Assembly (NCBI GenBank): GCA_002733135.1
Contig: NVUJ01000003.1
Location: 4,035-68,034, forward strand
Length of the DNA: 64,000 bases
Source: Cycloclasticus sp.
GTDB taxonomy: Bacteria; Pseudomonadota; Gammaproteobacteria; Methylococcales; Cycloclasticaceae
Direction of reading: 5' to 3'
How positions within the stretch are numbered: position 1 is the stretch's first letter; every line of letters begins with the position of its first letter. A program made the position numbers and the translations under genes. Positions 43,828 to 53,192 of the stretch are shown piece after piece. The notes beneath the pieces were generated by a model, which saw only the letters and a list, made by a program, of their open reading frames with translations, made no database searches and was not told the origin of the DNA.

Positions 43828-46317
43828 ATGAACGACGAGACCCAGTATTACCGTCGGTTGTTTGAAGTAAACCCAAATCCAATGCTGGTTTATGACCAGC
43901 GTGGTATTTTTGATTTCAACACAGCAACATTAAAGATGTTTGGTGTGTATTCAAAAGATAATTTTTTTGGTCTACAGCTTTCAGACTTATCTCCCGAATT
44001 TCAGCCCAATGGTTCGACATCGAAGCAGATGTTTAACGACCTCTTGCAAGAAGTAGATACGCATAAAACAGCCAATATAGAGTGCTTATGTAAGAAGCTC
44101 AGTGGGGGTGACGCATTTCCAGTTGAAGTGGTGGTGAGTACATTTAATTTAGCCGGTAGAGTTGTTTATCAAGTTATGCTGATTGATTTATCTCATTATC
44201 AACATTGGGGAAATGCGCTTCAAACAAAAAAAGAAATTGTTGAATTAACATTAAAGTCAGTGGATAGCAGTGTCATCACAGCCACTAAGGATGGGCTAGT
44301 TACCTATATGAACGAATCAGCTTGTGATTTAACCCAATGGCTTTTGGACGATGCGATAGGCGAACAAGTTTCGACAGTTATTAATGTTGTTGACTTAGTG
44401 TCAGGCGAGAGCATTGATGTTTGTGTGGGTTCTACTGCAGCAAATAGCACAGCGGAGGAATTAACTTATGACGCTGTTATTATTCCCAAAGGTGGTGAAC
44501 GAATAAATATTCGACTAACGTCTGTGGCTCTAGGGCTATCGGGCCATGATGATATCGGTCGTGTTATCACCCTGATAGAAAATAGTAAACACGATGATGA
44601 CAATGCCGAAATGCAATGGCACGCTACACATGATGATTTGACAAAATTACCGAATCGCATGTTATTAACCGATCGTTTCAAACAAGCATTATTTTCAGCG
44701 ACGCGCCGTAAGAGTATGTTGGCTGTTTGTATGTTGGACTTGGATGAGTTTAAACCGGTTAATGATAGTCATGGCCATGCGGTTGGGGATTTATTATTAA
44801 TAGAGGTAGCAAATCGCCTTAAAACACAGTTACGACAAAATGATACTGTAGCTCGATTAGGTGGCGATGAATTTGTTATTTTGATAGTCGATGTGCATAA
44901 CAAGCCAGAATTACTTCAAGCTTTGCAACGAATAATAGACGCGATTTCATCGCCTTACTTAATCGAAGAAAATAAAATTAACATCTCTTGTAGTATTGGC
45001 GTCGCTGTTTACCCCGAAGACGACGTGGATACAGACACCCTATTAAGGCATGCAGACCAAGCTATGTTTGCAGCAAAACAAGCGGGTAGAAATCAGGTTC
45101 ATTGGTTTGATGTAAAACAAAACCTTCAGATTAGCAGTTCGCAAAAAGAAGCCGTTCGAATAGAACAAGCTCTTGAAAATAACGAATTTCAGCTTTTTTA
45201 CCAACCTAAAGTCAATATGCGCACGGGTGAAATTATTGGTATAGAGGCGTTGATTAGATGGTTACACCCTGAGCGTGGAATTATTCTGCCGATGGAGTTT
45301 TTGCCAGTTGTAGAGCAAAGCGAATTGAGTATTGACATCGCAGAATGGGTCATTGAGGAAGCGTTAATACAACAAATAAAATGGCAACAGTTAGGCAAAG
45401 ATTGGTCAGTAAGTGTCAATATCTCGTCTAAGTACTTTCAATTACCGAGTTTCTATCATCGGTTTAATAACGTATTAAAAAAGCACCCTAAAGCGGATCC
45501 GAAAAAATTAGAAATTGAAATTCTTGAATCAATAGCAATTAAAGACCTTGATCATGTAAAGAAGGTGATTAATGATTGTAAGGAATTGGGTGTGAGTTTC
45601 GCATTGGATGATTTCGGTACGGGTTTTGCGTCTCTCAGTTACTTAAAACAACTGCCAATAGATACTCTAAAAATAGACCAACCTTTTATCCGTGATATTT
45701 TAAACAATAAGGAAAACTTAGCATTAGTTCAGGCAATAACAAGTTTGGCGTCAACATTTGGTCGAGAGGTAATTGCCGAAGGGCTGGAAACAGTAGAACA
45801 AGGCGTGTTACTAATGCGTTTAGGCTGCGACGTAGCTCAAGGTTATGGCATTGCTAGGCCAATGCCAGCCGAGAAGTTGTTGGGATGGGCGGAGAAATTT
45901 ATTGTTGATGCAAAATGGGCGGCATGGTCGTCATCGGGATGGGACTTGAAAAATTTCCCATTATTAGCGGCACAGTACGATATTCGAGAATGGATTGCGG
46001 ATGTGATAGGGAAAATTGAAGATGGAACAATGCTACCGTCGCAAGTGCGACTAAATAACGAAAATAATTGCCGATTTGGTAAATGGTATAAAAGTGATGG
46101 GCGTAATCGTTATGAAAATATGCCTGAATTTAAAAATATTGATTCAGCGCATCATGACTTTCACCGAGTGGGTGATGAAATTTTAAGTCACTTCCTTGAT
46201 GGAAATATGGAGCTTGCACAACAGAAATGTGAGGAGATACACCTCGTAAAGGAAGATTTATTATTAAAATTAGATGATTTGCAATTAGCGGCATTTTCGC
46301 AAAAAAACACACATTAA
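43828..46317 (+). CDS. PAS-GGDEF-EAL protein with C-terminal CZB domain
   Basis: An 829-residue cyclic-di-GMP enzyme. Two PAS domains (about 1-120 and 140-245) are followed by GGDEF with intact RLGGDEFVIL (about 344), then EAL with IGIEALIRW (about 471), DDFGTGFASLSYLKQLPIDT and EGLETVEQGVLL. A C-terminal CZB-type zinc-binding domain (about 705-820) has CRFGKWY (747) and HHDFH, but Ile replaces the first zinc-ligand His (IREW instead of HxxW). Both cyclase and phosphodiesterase motifs look active. CZB domains sense zinc or hypochlorous acid, so redox or metal control is possible. No strong ribosome site precedes the ATG; a 17-codon frame ends at its start. Confidence 0.9.
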   Translation: MNDETQYYRRLFEVNPNPMLVYDQRGIFDFNTATLKMFGVYSKDNFFGLQLSDLSPEFQPNGSTSKQMFNDLLQEVDTHKTANIECLCKKLSGGDAFPVEVVVSTFNLAGRVVYQVMLIDLSHYQHWGNALQTKKEIVELTLKSVDSSVITATKDGLVTYMNESACDLTQWLLDDAIGEQVSTVINVVDLVSGESIDVCVGSTAANSTAEELTYDAVIIPKGGERINIRLTSVALGLSGHDDIGRVITLIENSKHDDDNAEMQWHATHDDLTKLPNRMLLTDRFKQALFSATRRKSMLAVCMLDLDEFKPVNDSHGHAVGDLLLIEVANRLKTQLRQNDTVARLGGDEFVILIVDVHNKPELLQALQRIIDAISSPYLIEENKINISCSIGVAVYPEDDVDTDTLLRHADQAMFAAKQAGRNQVHWFDVKQNLQISSSQKEAVRIEQALENNEFQLFYQPKVNMRTGEIIGIEALIRWLHPERGIILPMEFLPVVEQSELSIDIAEWVIEEALIQQIKWQQLGKDWSVSVNISSKYFQLPSFYHRFNNVLKKHPKADPKKLEIEILESIAIKDLDHVKKVINDCKELGVSFALDDFGTGFASLSYLKQLPIDTLKIDQPFIRDILNNKENLALVQAITSLASTFGREVIAEGLETVEQGVLLMRLGCDVAQGYGIARPMPAEKLLGWAEKFIVDAKWAAWSSSGWDLKNFPLLAAQYDIREWIADVIGKIEDGTMLPSQVRLNNENNCRFGKWYKSDGRNRYENMPEFKNIDSAHHDFHRVGDEILSHFLDGNMELAQQKCEEIHLVKEDLLLKLDDLQLAAFSQKNTH

Positions 46318-46333
46318 ACCATTCTTGTTATGC

Positions 46334-46363
46334 TTGATTGATGGTTGTATGAATCGATAAAAT
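46334..46363 (+). promoter_or_regulatory. Putative promoter of yajQ
   Basis: TTGATT (46334-46339), an 18-bp spacer and TAAAAT (46358-46363), 32 bp before the yajQ start. Confidence 0.45.
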
Positions 46364-46394
46364 AGCCGCTTCAATAAATTAAAAAGGAGTTCGT

Positions 46395-46877
46395 ATGCCA
46401 TCGTTCGACGTTGTTTCAGAAGTGGATATGCATGAATTAACGAATGCTGTGGATCAAGCAAATCGTGAAGTTGGTACACGTTTTGATTTCAAGGGAACCG
46501 ATGCGACATATGAATTGGTGGGGCATGAGGTGACCTTGTTGGGAGAGGCTAATTTCCAACTGGGACAAATGCTTGATATTTTTCGTATCAAACTATCTCG
46601 ACGTGGCGTAGATGTTGATTGCATGGATGTTCAACAAGCAGAACAGTCGGGTTTAAAGGTAAAACAAAAAGTGCTGATTAAAGAGGGCTTAGATAGTGAG
46701 TCGGCAAAAAAAGTCATTAAGTTGATTAAAGATAAAAAATTTAAAGTACAAGCACAAATTCAACAAGAACAAGTTCGTGTAACAGGTAAAAAGCGTGATG
46801 AACTTCAAGCGGTGATGGCGATGTTAAAAGCGGAGTCCCTTGGGTTTCCTTTGCAATATAAAAATTTCCGAGATTAA
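46395..46877 (+). CDS. yajQ: YajQ-family nucleotide-binding protein
   Basis: A 160-residue protein of normal family length, opening MPSFDVVSEVDMHELTNAVD with TRFDFKGTDATYEL and the C-terminal KKRDELQAVMAMLK. A perfect ribosome site (AAGGAG) precedes ATG. Some YajQ proteins (Xanthomonas) bind c-di-GMP and act as effectors with a transcription factor. It is encoded directly after a GGDEF/EAL protein, which makes a functional link plausible but unproved. Confidence 0.94.
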   Translation: MPSFDVVSEVDMHELTNAVDQANREVGTRFDFKGTDATYELVGHEVTLLGEANFQLGQMLDIFRIKLSRRGVDVDCMDVQQAEQSGLKVKQKVLIKEGLDSESAKKVIKLIKDKKFKVQAQIQQEQVRVTGKKRDELQAVMAMLKAESLGFPLQYKNFRD

Positions 46878-46885
46878 AGAGATAA

Positions 46886-47839
46886 TTACTTAATAGTTAA
46901 GGCTTTAATTTGATGGTCCTCGCCTAGCTTAATAACCAAATCAGCTTTGTTGGGCATATCTACTAGCTGAAACTGTGTGAGACGCTCATAGTGATCCACA
47001 AACCTCTTCAATACGCTAGCTGATGTCATTAGATGCTGTTCGTGTTGGTGTTTATTGGCCAGTTTTTGTTCTTGCAAGCCGCGCCATTTTAGAACGTAAT
47101 CGAAACTAGGTATTTGTATGAAAACTAAGCAATCTAGTAAATCAAAAAGTGATTTATAGTCAGATTTAAGGTGCTCATTAACGGCGTTACGCCAGATTCC
47201 ATCCGCATCTTCATTTGTTTCTAATGAGTTAATGCCACGGCGCAACGCATTCTTTGTTTGAGCTGATGCGCCTACGCACCAGCCTTCAAAAATAATAATA
47301 TCTATAGGGCCTTGGCATTTCGGCCACAGTGATATTGGTAAGGGTTCATCATTGCCTTTATCGAACGCAGGGTAGCGAAGAGTTTCGTTGGGTTTCAGTG
47401 TTTTTATTTTCTCCAGGACGTCAATTCCAAGAGCTGTATCGTGGGTGCCTGGCACACCTCTTGTTTTGTACAAGGGGTGAATGTCCGATGCCATTTGTTC
47501 GCGTTGTTGTCGTGTTTTATATAAATCATCTATCGAGAGAATAACGGTTTTTAAATTAAACCCTTGTTGTAATATGGTTGCGGTTAATTGCGATATGGTT
47601 GTTTTGCCGCTTCCTTGCGCACCATTAATGCCAACAATCAGTGTGCTGTTGAGTAAGGACTGTTTTTGCTTCAACCACGCAGCAAAGGGGATATAGAACT
47701 GTTTTAAGTAGGGGCGGATGTTTTGTTCAATATTTTGTTCTTTAAGTTGAGCCTCAAAGCTATTTATTAGTTGTGCGTCCAGCCTGTCTAATTCCGCAGC
47801 AGAGACGTTTATTAGGTGACTGAGCCAGATGCTGTTCAT
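46886..47839 (-). CDS. D-glycerate 3-kinase-like P-loop kinase
   Basis: A 317-residue kinase with Walker A in IVGINGAQGSGKTTISQLTA, then VILSIDDLYKTRQQREQMA, TRGVPGTHDTALGIDVLEKI and IIIFEGWCVGA. This is the arrangement of the plant/cyanobacterial GLYK-type glycerate kinase and the related bacterial YggC group. Production of 3-phosphoglycerate from D-glycerate is the likely reaction. Last gene of a four-gene minus-strand operon; rpe and gph nearby also deal with glycolate/pentose metabolism. Confidence 0.78.
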   Translation of the reverse strand: MNSIWLSHLINVSAAELDRLDAQLINSFEAQLKEQNIEQNIRPYLKQFYIPFAAWLKQKQSLLNSTLIVGINGAQGSGKTTISQLTATILQQGFNLKTVILSIDDLYKTRQQREQMASDIHPLYKTRGVPGTHDTALGIDVLEKIKTLKPNETLRYPAFDKGNDEPLPISLWPKCQGPIDIIIFEGWCVGASAQTKNALRRGINSLETNEDADGIWRNAVNEHLKSDYKSLFDLLDCLVFIQIPSFDYVLKWRGLQEQKLANKHQHEQHLMTSASVLKRFVDHYERLTQFQLVDMPNKADLVIKLGEDHQIKALTIK

Positions 47840-47844
47840 TTAAC

Positions 47845-48258
47845 TTAGCCGATCAACGTCACGGTTATCTTTCTTTGTTGGGCTGAATAGCGATGCTCCC
47901 ATAAAAAAATGCCCTGCCAAGTCCCAAGCGCTAGCCGACCATGTGTGATCGGCGCAGATAGGTTTGGGTTAGTTAGTATAGTTCTAATGTGTGCCGACAT
48001 GTCATCCTCACCTTCAAGGGTGTGAATGAAACGAGGGTCGCCATCCATTACAAGGCCGTTCATATGTGTTTCAAGGTCACGCCTTACGTCAGGGTCGGCA
48101 TTTTCGCAAAGAATGAGAGATGCGCTCGTATGATGGCAAAATACGTGACATATTCCACTGTTAAGAGTGTTTGAACGTATGATATTATTTATTTTAGATG
48201 TTATCTCAATCGTATTTCTGCCAGTCGTCGATACAATAAAACTGTTTTGAATGGCCAT
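47845..48258 (-). CDS. YjbQ/UPF0047 family protein
   Basis: A 137-residue single-domain protein with GICHVFCHHTSASLILCENA (His cluster), DMSAHIRTILTNPNLSAPIT and GTWQGIFLWEHR, the signatures of the YjbQ family. The E. coli member has a weak thiamine-phosphate synthase activity and its physiological role is unclear. It is 2 bp from the DUF445 gene and 5 bp from the kinase gene. Confidence 0.92.
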   Translation of the reverse strand: MAIQNSFIVSTTGRNTIEITSKINNIIRSNTLNSGICHVFCHHTSASLILCENADPDVRRDLETHMNGLVMDGDPRFIHTLEGEDDMSAHIRTILTNPNLSAPITHGRLALGTWQGIFLWEHRYSAQQRKITVTLIG

Positions 48259-48260
48259 GA

Positions 48261-48995
48261 TTAGATAAGACTAAACACCAGGCCAATCAGTCCACCAAAA
48301 ACACCTCCCCAGACGACAAGCCAGCCGAGGTGTTGTTTTATCATCCGTTGAATTATTTGCTTAACCATGTCGGGCGTCAGCTCATCAAGTCGCTTGATGA
48401 CAATAGCTTCAATATCGTCGACTAAATCATCACTAATTTGGCGTGCATTGATGCCCTCGTGTAAGGCTTCAATGAAAGCCTCACTATCTGTCATTTCAGC
48501 CAAGGTTTTGCGTATTTTTTTACAGAAAGGTTCTTTTAAAGGTTCTAGTGCCTCAGTGCCCCCAACCATGGCTAGCATGCTGCCAAATGAAGACTCAGAA
48601 ATAGCATCAACAAGGCTTTGAAATAGTTGGTCGTAATCAAGCCGGTTTAACAAAGGCTCAACATTAAATAATTGTTGGGCAGAGTCTTCCTCGCGCTGCA
48701 AAAAACGTTCAATGTTTTCTTGGGTGAAGAATTGCTGCATGATTAGATCTTGAATGCCGCGTTTAAATTCTTCAAAATGGGCGGGAATAACACCAGAGCC
48801 GTATAAAAATGGCACGCGCTCAAATAGCATATGAATTGCAATCCAATTGGTGATAGCGCCCGATAAGGCAAAAACCCCTATCGCCTTTATGTTTTCTGCA
48901 TAGTGTGGGGTGAAAAAACTCGCGCTAAGGATGCCAATGGCAATCAGGTTGGTTAGTAGGCTCTTATTAATGGATGATGTTTGTTCCGTGCTCAT
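48261..48995 (-). CDS. DUF445 family membrane protein
   Basis: From ATG 48995 the protein has 244 residues. It has an N-terminal pair of helices (LLTNLIAIGILSASFF; AIGVFALSGAITNWIAIHML), then helical DUF445 domains (GSGVIPAHFEEFKRGIQDLI) and a C-terminal helix pair (LVVWGGVFGGLIGLVFSLI). The function is not known. An upstream in-frame ATG would overlap the CopD-like gene. Confidence 0.82.
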   Translation of the reverse strand: MSTEQTSSINKSLLTNLIAIGILSASFFTPHYAENIKAIGVFALSGAITNWIAIHMLFERVPFLYGSGVIPAHFEEFKRGIQDLIMQQFFTQENIERFLQREEDSAQQLFNVEPLLNRLDYDQLFQSLVDAISESSFGSMLAMVGGTEALEPLKEPFCKKIRKTLAEMTDSEAFIEALHEGINARQISDDLVDDIEAIVIKRLDELTPDMVKQIIQRMIKQHLGWLVVWGGVFGGLIGLVFSLI

Positions 48996-49014
48996 AAAAA
49001 TATTAGTATGCGAG

Positions 49015-49479
49015 TTAAGTGAATAAATATCGTCCGCCGGTAGCAACAACCACCACCACGAGTCCAAGAAGGAGGTTGAAACCAATCAGCATTCTTATTT
49101 GAGCCAAGCTGTTGCCAGCAGTTTCCCAATCATGTTCGGTTACGGCGCGTGTTAAACGACGGGTGGGAGTAAAAAAAACGTGTATAAAGACAAGAGACAT
49201 AATGATACCCATGCTCATCATGATGTGAATATGCGCACCAACATTTTCCATGCCGCCAAACTTATTTGAAATTAGCCAGAAGCCTGTGCCAAGCAGTAAA
49301 ACGACAGACGCCCAAACCCAAGGGAAAAATTTAGAGAAGACATTTGACCATAATGTTAGACGCTGGGGTGGTTCAAACTGAATGGCTACGATTGGGCGTA
49401 GAACAAGGTAGGCGAAAAACATGCCACCGACCCAAATGACGGCGGATAGAACGTGTAAGCTAATGGCGAGAGGGATCAT
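49015..49479 (-). CDS. CopD-like four-helix membrane protein
   Basis: A 154-residue integral membrane protein with four helices: PLAISLHVLSAVIWVGGMFF, FFPWVWASVVLLLGTGFWLI, HIMMSMGIIMSLVFIHVFF and LLLGLVVVVVATGGRYLF. The His in the first helix, one early in the third (GAHIHIMMSM) and one later in it suggest heme or metal binding, as in the CopD/DUF4149 type. The role is unknown. It is the promoter-proximal gene of the minus-strand operon. Confidence 0.7.
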   Translation of the reverse strand: MIPLAISLHVLSAVIWVGGMFFAYLVLRPIVAIQFEPPQRLTLWSNVFSKFFPWVWASVVLLLGTGFWLISNKFGGMENVGAHIHIMMSMGIIMSLVFIHVFFTPTRRLTRAVTEHDWETAGNSLAQIRMLIGFNLLLGLVVVVVATGGRYLFT

Positions 49480-49589
49480 AATGTTACCTGATTGTATTTT
49501 TAAAGTTCAGTATATTGAAAGTTGCTTATATTTAAGTGCTTAATGCATGGATATAAAAGTGTTTGAACGTTGGTTATTGTACGGTTTCA

Positions 49590-49605
49590 GGTGAAATAAA
49601 TCACG
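49590..49605. promoter_or_regulatory. CRP/Vfr-like site upstream of rpe
   Basis: G-GTGA-N6-TCAC-G; the eight core bases are perfect. Its centre lies 52 bp before the rpe start codon, near the class II activator position for a promoter using the TCTTAT-like -10 at 49625-49630. Confidence 0.5.
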
Positions 49606-49649
49606 ATTTCGGTTAATCTTCTTGTCTTATTGGACTATATGTCAAACAC

Positions 49650-50321
49650 ATGAAAACACCGTTAATTGCGCCATCGATATTGTCTGCCGACTTTGCTCGT
49701 TTAGGCGAAGAAGTGGATAACGTATTAGCTGCAGGGGCTGACGTTGTGCATTTTGACGTGATGGATAATCACTATGTGCCAAATTTAACCATTGGGCCGT
49801 TGGTTTGCGAGGCGCTGCGAAATCATGGCGTAACGGCACCCATTGACGTTCACTTGATGGTGAAGCCTGTAGACCGAATTATCCCAGATTTTGCAAAAGC
49901 TGGCGCTAGTTACATTACGTTTCACCCGGAAGCATCAGAACACGTTGACCGTAGCTTAGGGTTGATTAGAGAGTTAGGCTGTAAATCTGGTTTGGTATTT
50001 AACCCCGCTACACCATTGCGCTATTTGGATTACGTAATGGATAAAATTGACGTGATTTTATTGATGTCTGTGAACCCGGGGTTTGGAGGCCAGAGCTTTA
50101 TTCCTGCAACACTAGATAAGCTAAAAGAAGCACGTCAGCGTATTGATGATAGCGGTTTCGATATTCGTCTAGAAGTAGATGGTGGCGTTAAAGTGGATAA
50201 TATTGGTGAAATATCAGCAGCGGGTGCAGATATGTTTGTGGCGGGTTCAGCTATTTTTAATACCGATGATTATGCGAAAACAATCAGAGATATGCGTGAG
50301 CAAATCACCAAGGTTAGTTGA
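49650..50321 (+). CDS. rpe: Ribulose-phosphate 3-epimerase
   Basis: A 223-residue TIM-barrel enzyme with [36 protein letters not shown] (metal-binding His/Asp), [35 protein letters not shown] and [16 protein letters not shown]. It interconverts ribulose- and xylulose-5-phosphate. Its stop overlaps the gph start (TGATG). Confidence 0.96.
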   Translation: MKTPLIAPSILSADFARLGEEVDNVLAAGADVVHFDVMDNHYVPNLTIGPLVCEALRNHGVTAPIDVHLMVKPVDRIIPDFAKAGASYITFHPEASEHVDRSLGLIRELGCKSGLVFNPATPLRYLDYVMDKIDVILLMSVNPGFGGQSFIPATLDKLKEARQRIDDSGFDIRLEVDGGVKVDNIGEISAAGADMFVAGSAIFNTDDYAKTIRDMREQITKVS

Positions 50322-51013
50322 TGCAGCAATTGGTTCAACAAGGCGTTCCGAGGCTTATTGCTTTTGACTTAGATGGTACTTTAGTGGATAGCGCGCCAGA
50401 TTTGGCTAATGCGGTAAATGCGACGTTGGCTGAGTTGAAGTTGCCCGAATACCACCAAGATCAAGTGCGTGGTTGGATTGGTAATGGCGCCCAAGTGCTT
50501 ATAAAACGTGCATTGGCAGGTGATATAAAAGGCGAGGTCCCCGCAGAACTGTTAGAAAAAGTGTATCCGACTTTTTTAAAATATTATGCAGAACATTTGT
50601 GTGTAGATAGCGTTTTGTACTCAGGTGTAAAAGACACTTTACAAGCCTTGAAGCAGTCGGGGATTGCTTTGGCCTGTATTACTAATAAACCGTCGCAATT
50701 CACGTTGCCATTACTGGAACAGCTAGGTGTGGCCGAATTTTTTGATTACGTCGCGTGTGGCAACACATTCAGCGAAAAAAAGCCTCACCCAATGCCTTTG
50801 TTGCAAGTGGCGGAACACTTTAATGTTGAGCCAGAACAAGCGCTGATGGTGGGTGACTCAATTAATGATATGCAAGCGGCGATTGCTGCGGGCTTTAAGT
50901 CGGTTTGTGTCGATTATGGATATGCGGGAGAACACGATATCTATACAATGGGCGCAGATGTAATAATCAGTGAATTTTCTCAACTGAACGAATTTCTGCA
51001 AAAGGCAGCGTAA
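50321..51013 (+). CDS. gph: Phosphoglycolate phosphatase
   Basis: A 230-residue haloacid-dehalogenase phosphatase from ATG 50321: LIAFDLDGTLVDSAPDLANA (nucleophile Asp), GIALACITNKPSQF and ALMVGDSINDMQAAIAAG. It removes 2-phosphoglycolate formed from DNA repair. The rpe-gph-trp order is conserved in pseudomonads and relatives. Confidence 0.95.
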   Translation: MQQLVQQGVPRLIAFDLDGTLVDSAPDLANAVNATLAELKLPEYHQDQVRGWIGNGAQVLIKRALAGDIKGEVPAELLEKVYPTFLKYYAEHLCVDSVLYSGVKDTLQALKQSGIALACITNKPSQFTLPLLEQLGVAEFFDYVACGNTFSEKKPHPMPLLQVAEHFNVEPEQALMVGDSINDMQAAIAAGFKSVCVDYGYAGEHDIYTMGADVIISEFSQLNEFLQKAA

Positions 51014-51057
51014 TGACTTACTTTTTAGTAAATGAACGATGGTGGTGTTGGCGGTAA
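51013..51057 (+). CDS. trpL: trp operon leader peptide
   Basis: A 14-codon frame encodes MTYFLVNERWWCWR with three Trp codons within four positions (Trp-Trp-Cys-Trp). Its ATG overlaps the gph stop (TAATG) and an AAAAGG ribosome site lies 8 bp upstream. It ends 63 bp before trpE. Such Trp-rich leaders act as ribosome-stalling sensors of charged tRNA-Trp. The Trp codons (51040-51051) can pair with 51086-51093 in a short imperfect stem, consistent with alternative RNA structures. No U-tract terminator is evident before trpE, so the exact mechanism is unclear. Confidence 0.8.
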   Translation: MTYFLVNERWWCWR

Positions 51058-51120
51058 AAATTGCGCGCCTATGTGCGTGATATCACCAGCCACGTTCTAT
51101 ACATTATTAGAGAGAAAGAC

Positions 51121-52599
51121 ATGACACCATTACAATTCCAAGAGTACGCAACCCAAGGGTTTAATCAAATCCCCTTAATGCGTACTATTTTAGCTGACTT
51201 AGAAACCCCTCTCAGCGCTTATATGAAGCTGGCAGATGGCCAGTACAGTTACCTATTTGAATCTGTCGAGGGCGGTGAAAAGTGGGGGCGTTATTCCATT
51301 ATCGGTTTACCCAGTAAAACGGTCATTAAGGTGACGGGTAACGACATTGTCGTACAAATAAATGGTGAAACGCACGAGCAAATAGAAAGCGCATCGCCAC
51401 TAGATTGGGTTCGCGACTATGCAGCTACATTTAAAACACCGAATGTGGATGGCTTGCCACTTTTTACAGGTGGTTTAGTGGGTTATTTCGGCTATGAAAC
51501 AATCCATTATATTGAACCCAGCGTGGCGGGTGTTAAAAAGCCGGACCCGATTGGTTCGCCTGACATTTTGTTAATGGTGTCTAAAGACGTATTGGTGTTT
51601 GATAATGTGACAAATAAGTTAATGATTATCACGCACGTCAACCCATCTGATGCGAACGCGTTAGAAAATGGTTTGCAGCAGTTAATAAATATCGAAGAAA
51701 AACTCTCAACAGCAAAGGTCTGTAATACGTTTGGACAAACGGGTCAGTCGACGACTCAGGAAAGTGATTTTAAATCTGGCTTTACTCAAGAAGGTTTTCA
51801 AGCAGCGGTTAAAACCGTTAAAGAACACATTGTTGAAGGCGATGTGATGCAAGTTGTCTTATCACAACGGATGACCATTTCGTACGAAGCGCCATCCATC
51901 GACTTGTATCGTGCTCTTCGTTGCTTAAACCCGTCACCCTACATGTATCATCTAAATTTAGGTGACACCGATGTCGTAGGTTCTTCGCCTGAAATTCTAA
52001 CGCGATTAGAAAATAACGAAGTGACCGTGCGGCCGATTGCGGGAACACGCCCACGCGGCAAAACACGTGAAGAAGATATAGCATTGGAGAAAGATTTATT
52101 GGCTGACCCTAAAGAGTGCGCTGAGCACTTGATGCTGATTGATTTAGGTCGTAATGATGCCGGTCGCGTGTCTGAAACGGGGTCGGTTAAACTGACGGAT
52201 AAAATGATAATCGAACGTTATTCACACGTGATGCATATTGTCTCGAACGTGAATGGTCAGTTGAAAAAGGGCCTGGATGCGGTTGATGTTTTAGAGGCAA
52301 CCTTCCCAGCTGGTACAGTCAGTGGTGCGCCAAAGGTACGTGCAATGCAAATTATTGATGATTTAGAGCCGGTTAAACGCGGCATATATTCGGGTGCGGT
52401 GGGTTACGTCTCATGGTCTGGTAACTTGGATACTGCCATCGCGATTCGCACCGCTGTCATTAAAGACGGGCAATTAAATATTCAAGCAGGCGCGGGTATC
52501 GTGCATGACTCAGTGCCTGAAAACGAATGGGCTGAAACCATGAACAAAGGCCGCGCAATTTTTAAAGCTGTTGCTATGGCGCAAGGTGGTGAATTATGA
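51121..52599 (+). CDS. trpE: Anthranilate synthase component I
   Basis: From ATG 51121 the protein has 492 residues. The Trp-binding region [20 protein letters not shown] is followed by the chorismate domain: [51 protein letters not shown] and [17 protein letters not shown]. It makes anthranilate from chorismate with TrpG ammonia. An in-frame upstream codon at 51061 would start within the attenuator region and adds an odd extension. Confidence 0.96.
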   Translation: MTPLQFQEYATQGFNQIPLMRTILADLETPLSAYMKLADGQYSYLFESVEGGEKWGRYSIIGLPSKTVIKVTGNDIVVQINGETHEQIESASPLDWVRDYAATFKTPNVDGLPLFTGGLVGYFGYETIHYIEPSVAGVKKPDPIGSPDILLMVSKDVLVFDNVTNKLMIITHVNPSDANALENGLQQLINIEEKLSTAKVCNTFGQTGQSTTQESDFKSGFTQEGFQAAVKTVKEHIVEGDVMQVVLSQRMTISYEAPSIDLYRALRCLNPSPYMYHLNLGDTDVVGSSPEILTRLENNEVTVRPIAGTRPRGKTREEDIALEKDLLADPKECAEHLMLIDLGRNDAGRVSETGSVKLTDKMIIERYSHVMHIVSNVNGQLKKGLDAVDVLEATFPAGTVSGAPKVRAMQIIDDLEPVKRGIYSGAVGYVSWSGNLDTAIAIRTAVIKDGQLNIQAGAGIVHDSVPENEWAETMNKGRAIFKAVAMAQGGEL

Positions 52600-53192
52600 G
52601 TAATTGTAAACTAGTGATGATTGATAACTACGATTCGTTTACCTACAACATTGTTCAGTATTTTGCAGAATTGGGCGCAGATGTTCATGTGCTGCGTAAT
52701 GATCAAACAACGGTTGATGATGTGTTAGCTATGCAGCCAGATAAATTGGTCATTTCACCTGGGCCAGGTGCGCCAAATCAAGCGGGTATTTCATTGGAAT
52801 TAATCCACCGTGCTGCCGGCAGTATTCCCTTGCTTGGGGTGTGTTTGGGGCACCAAAGTATTGGCCAAGCATTTGGTGGAAAAATTGTTCATGCGAATGA
52901 GATTATGCACGGTAAAACATCACTTATTTACCATAACGAGTTAGATGTATTTAAAGGCCTAACAAACCCGTTCACCGCCACTCGATACCATTCTTTAGTG
53001 GTGGAAAAAGAATCACTACCAGATTGTTTGCAAGTGACTGCTTGGACCCAAACATCGGGCGGCGAGATAGATGAAATAATGGGTTTGCGTCACCGTGAAT
53101 TAAATATCGAAGGTGTGCAGTTTCATCCAGAATCAATTTTGACTGAGCACGGCCATGATTTGTTAAAAAACTTTTTAGATAAGGCATCTTAA
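52596..53192 (+). CDS. trpG: Anthranilate synthase component II
   Basis: A 198-residue class I glutamine amidotransferase: [17 protein letters not shown], the nucleophile Cys in [16 protein letters not shown] and the His/Glu pair in [14 protein letters not shown]. It overlaps trpE by 4 bp and abuts trpD. It may also serve p-aminobenzoate synthesis. Confidence 0.96.
   Translation: MSNCKLVMIDNYDSFTYNIVQYFAELGADVHVLRNDQTTVDDVLAMQPDKLVISPGPGAPNQAGISLELIHRAAGSIPLLGVCLGHQSIGQAFGGKIVHANEIMHGKTSLIYHNELDVFKGLTNPFTATRYHSLVVEKESLPDCLQVTAWTQTSGGEIDEIMGLRHRELNIEGVQFHPESILTEHGHDLLKNFLDKAS

Noticed and set aside
51058-51120. Intrinsic terminator of the trp attenuator
   Set aside because: GTGATATCAC and partial stems are visible, but no stable GC stem is followed by a T-run, so I do not call a terminator.
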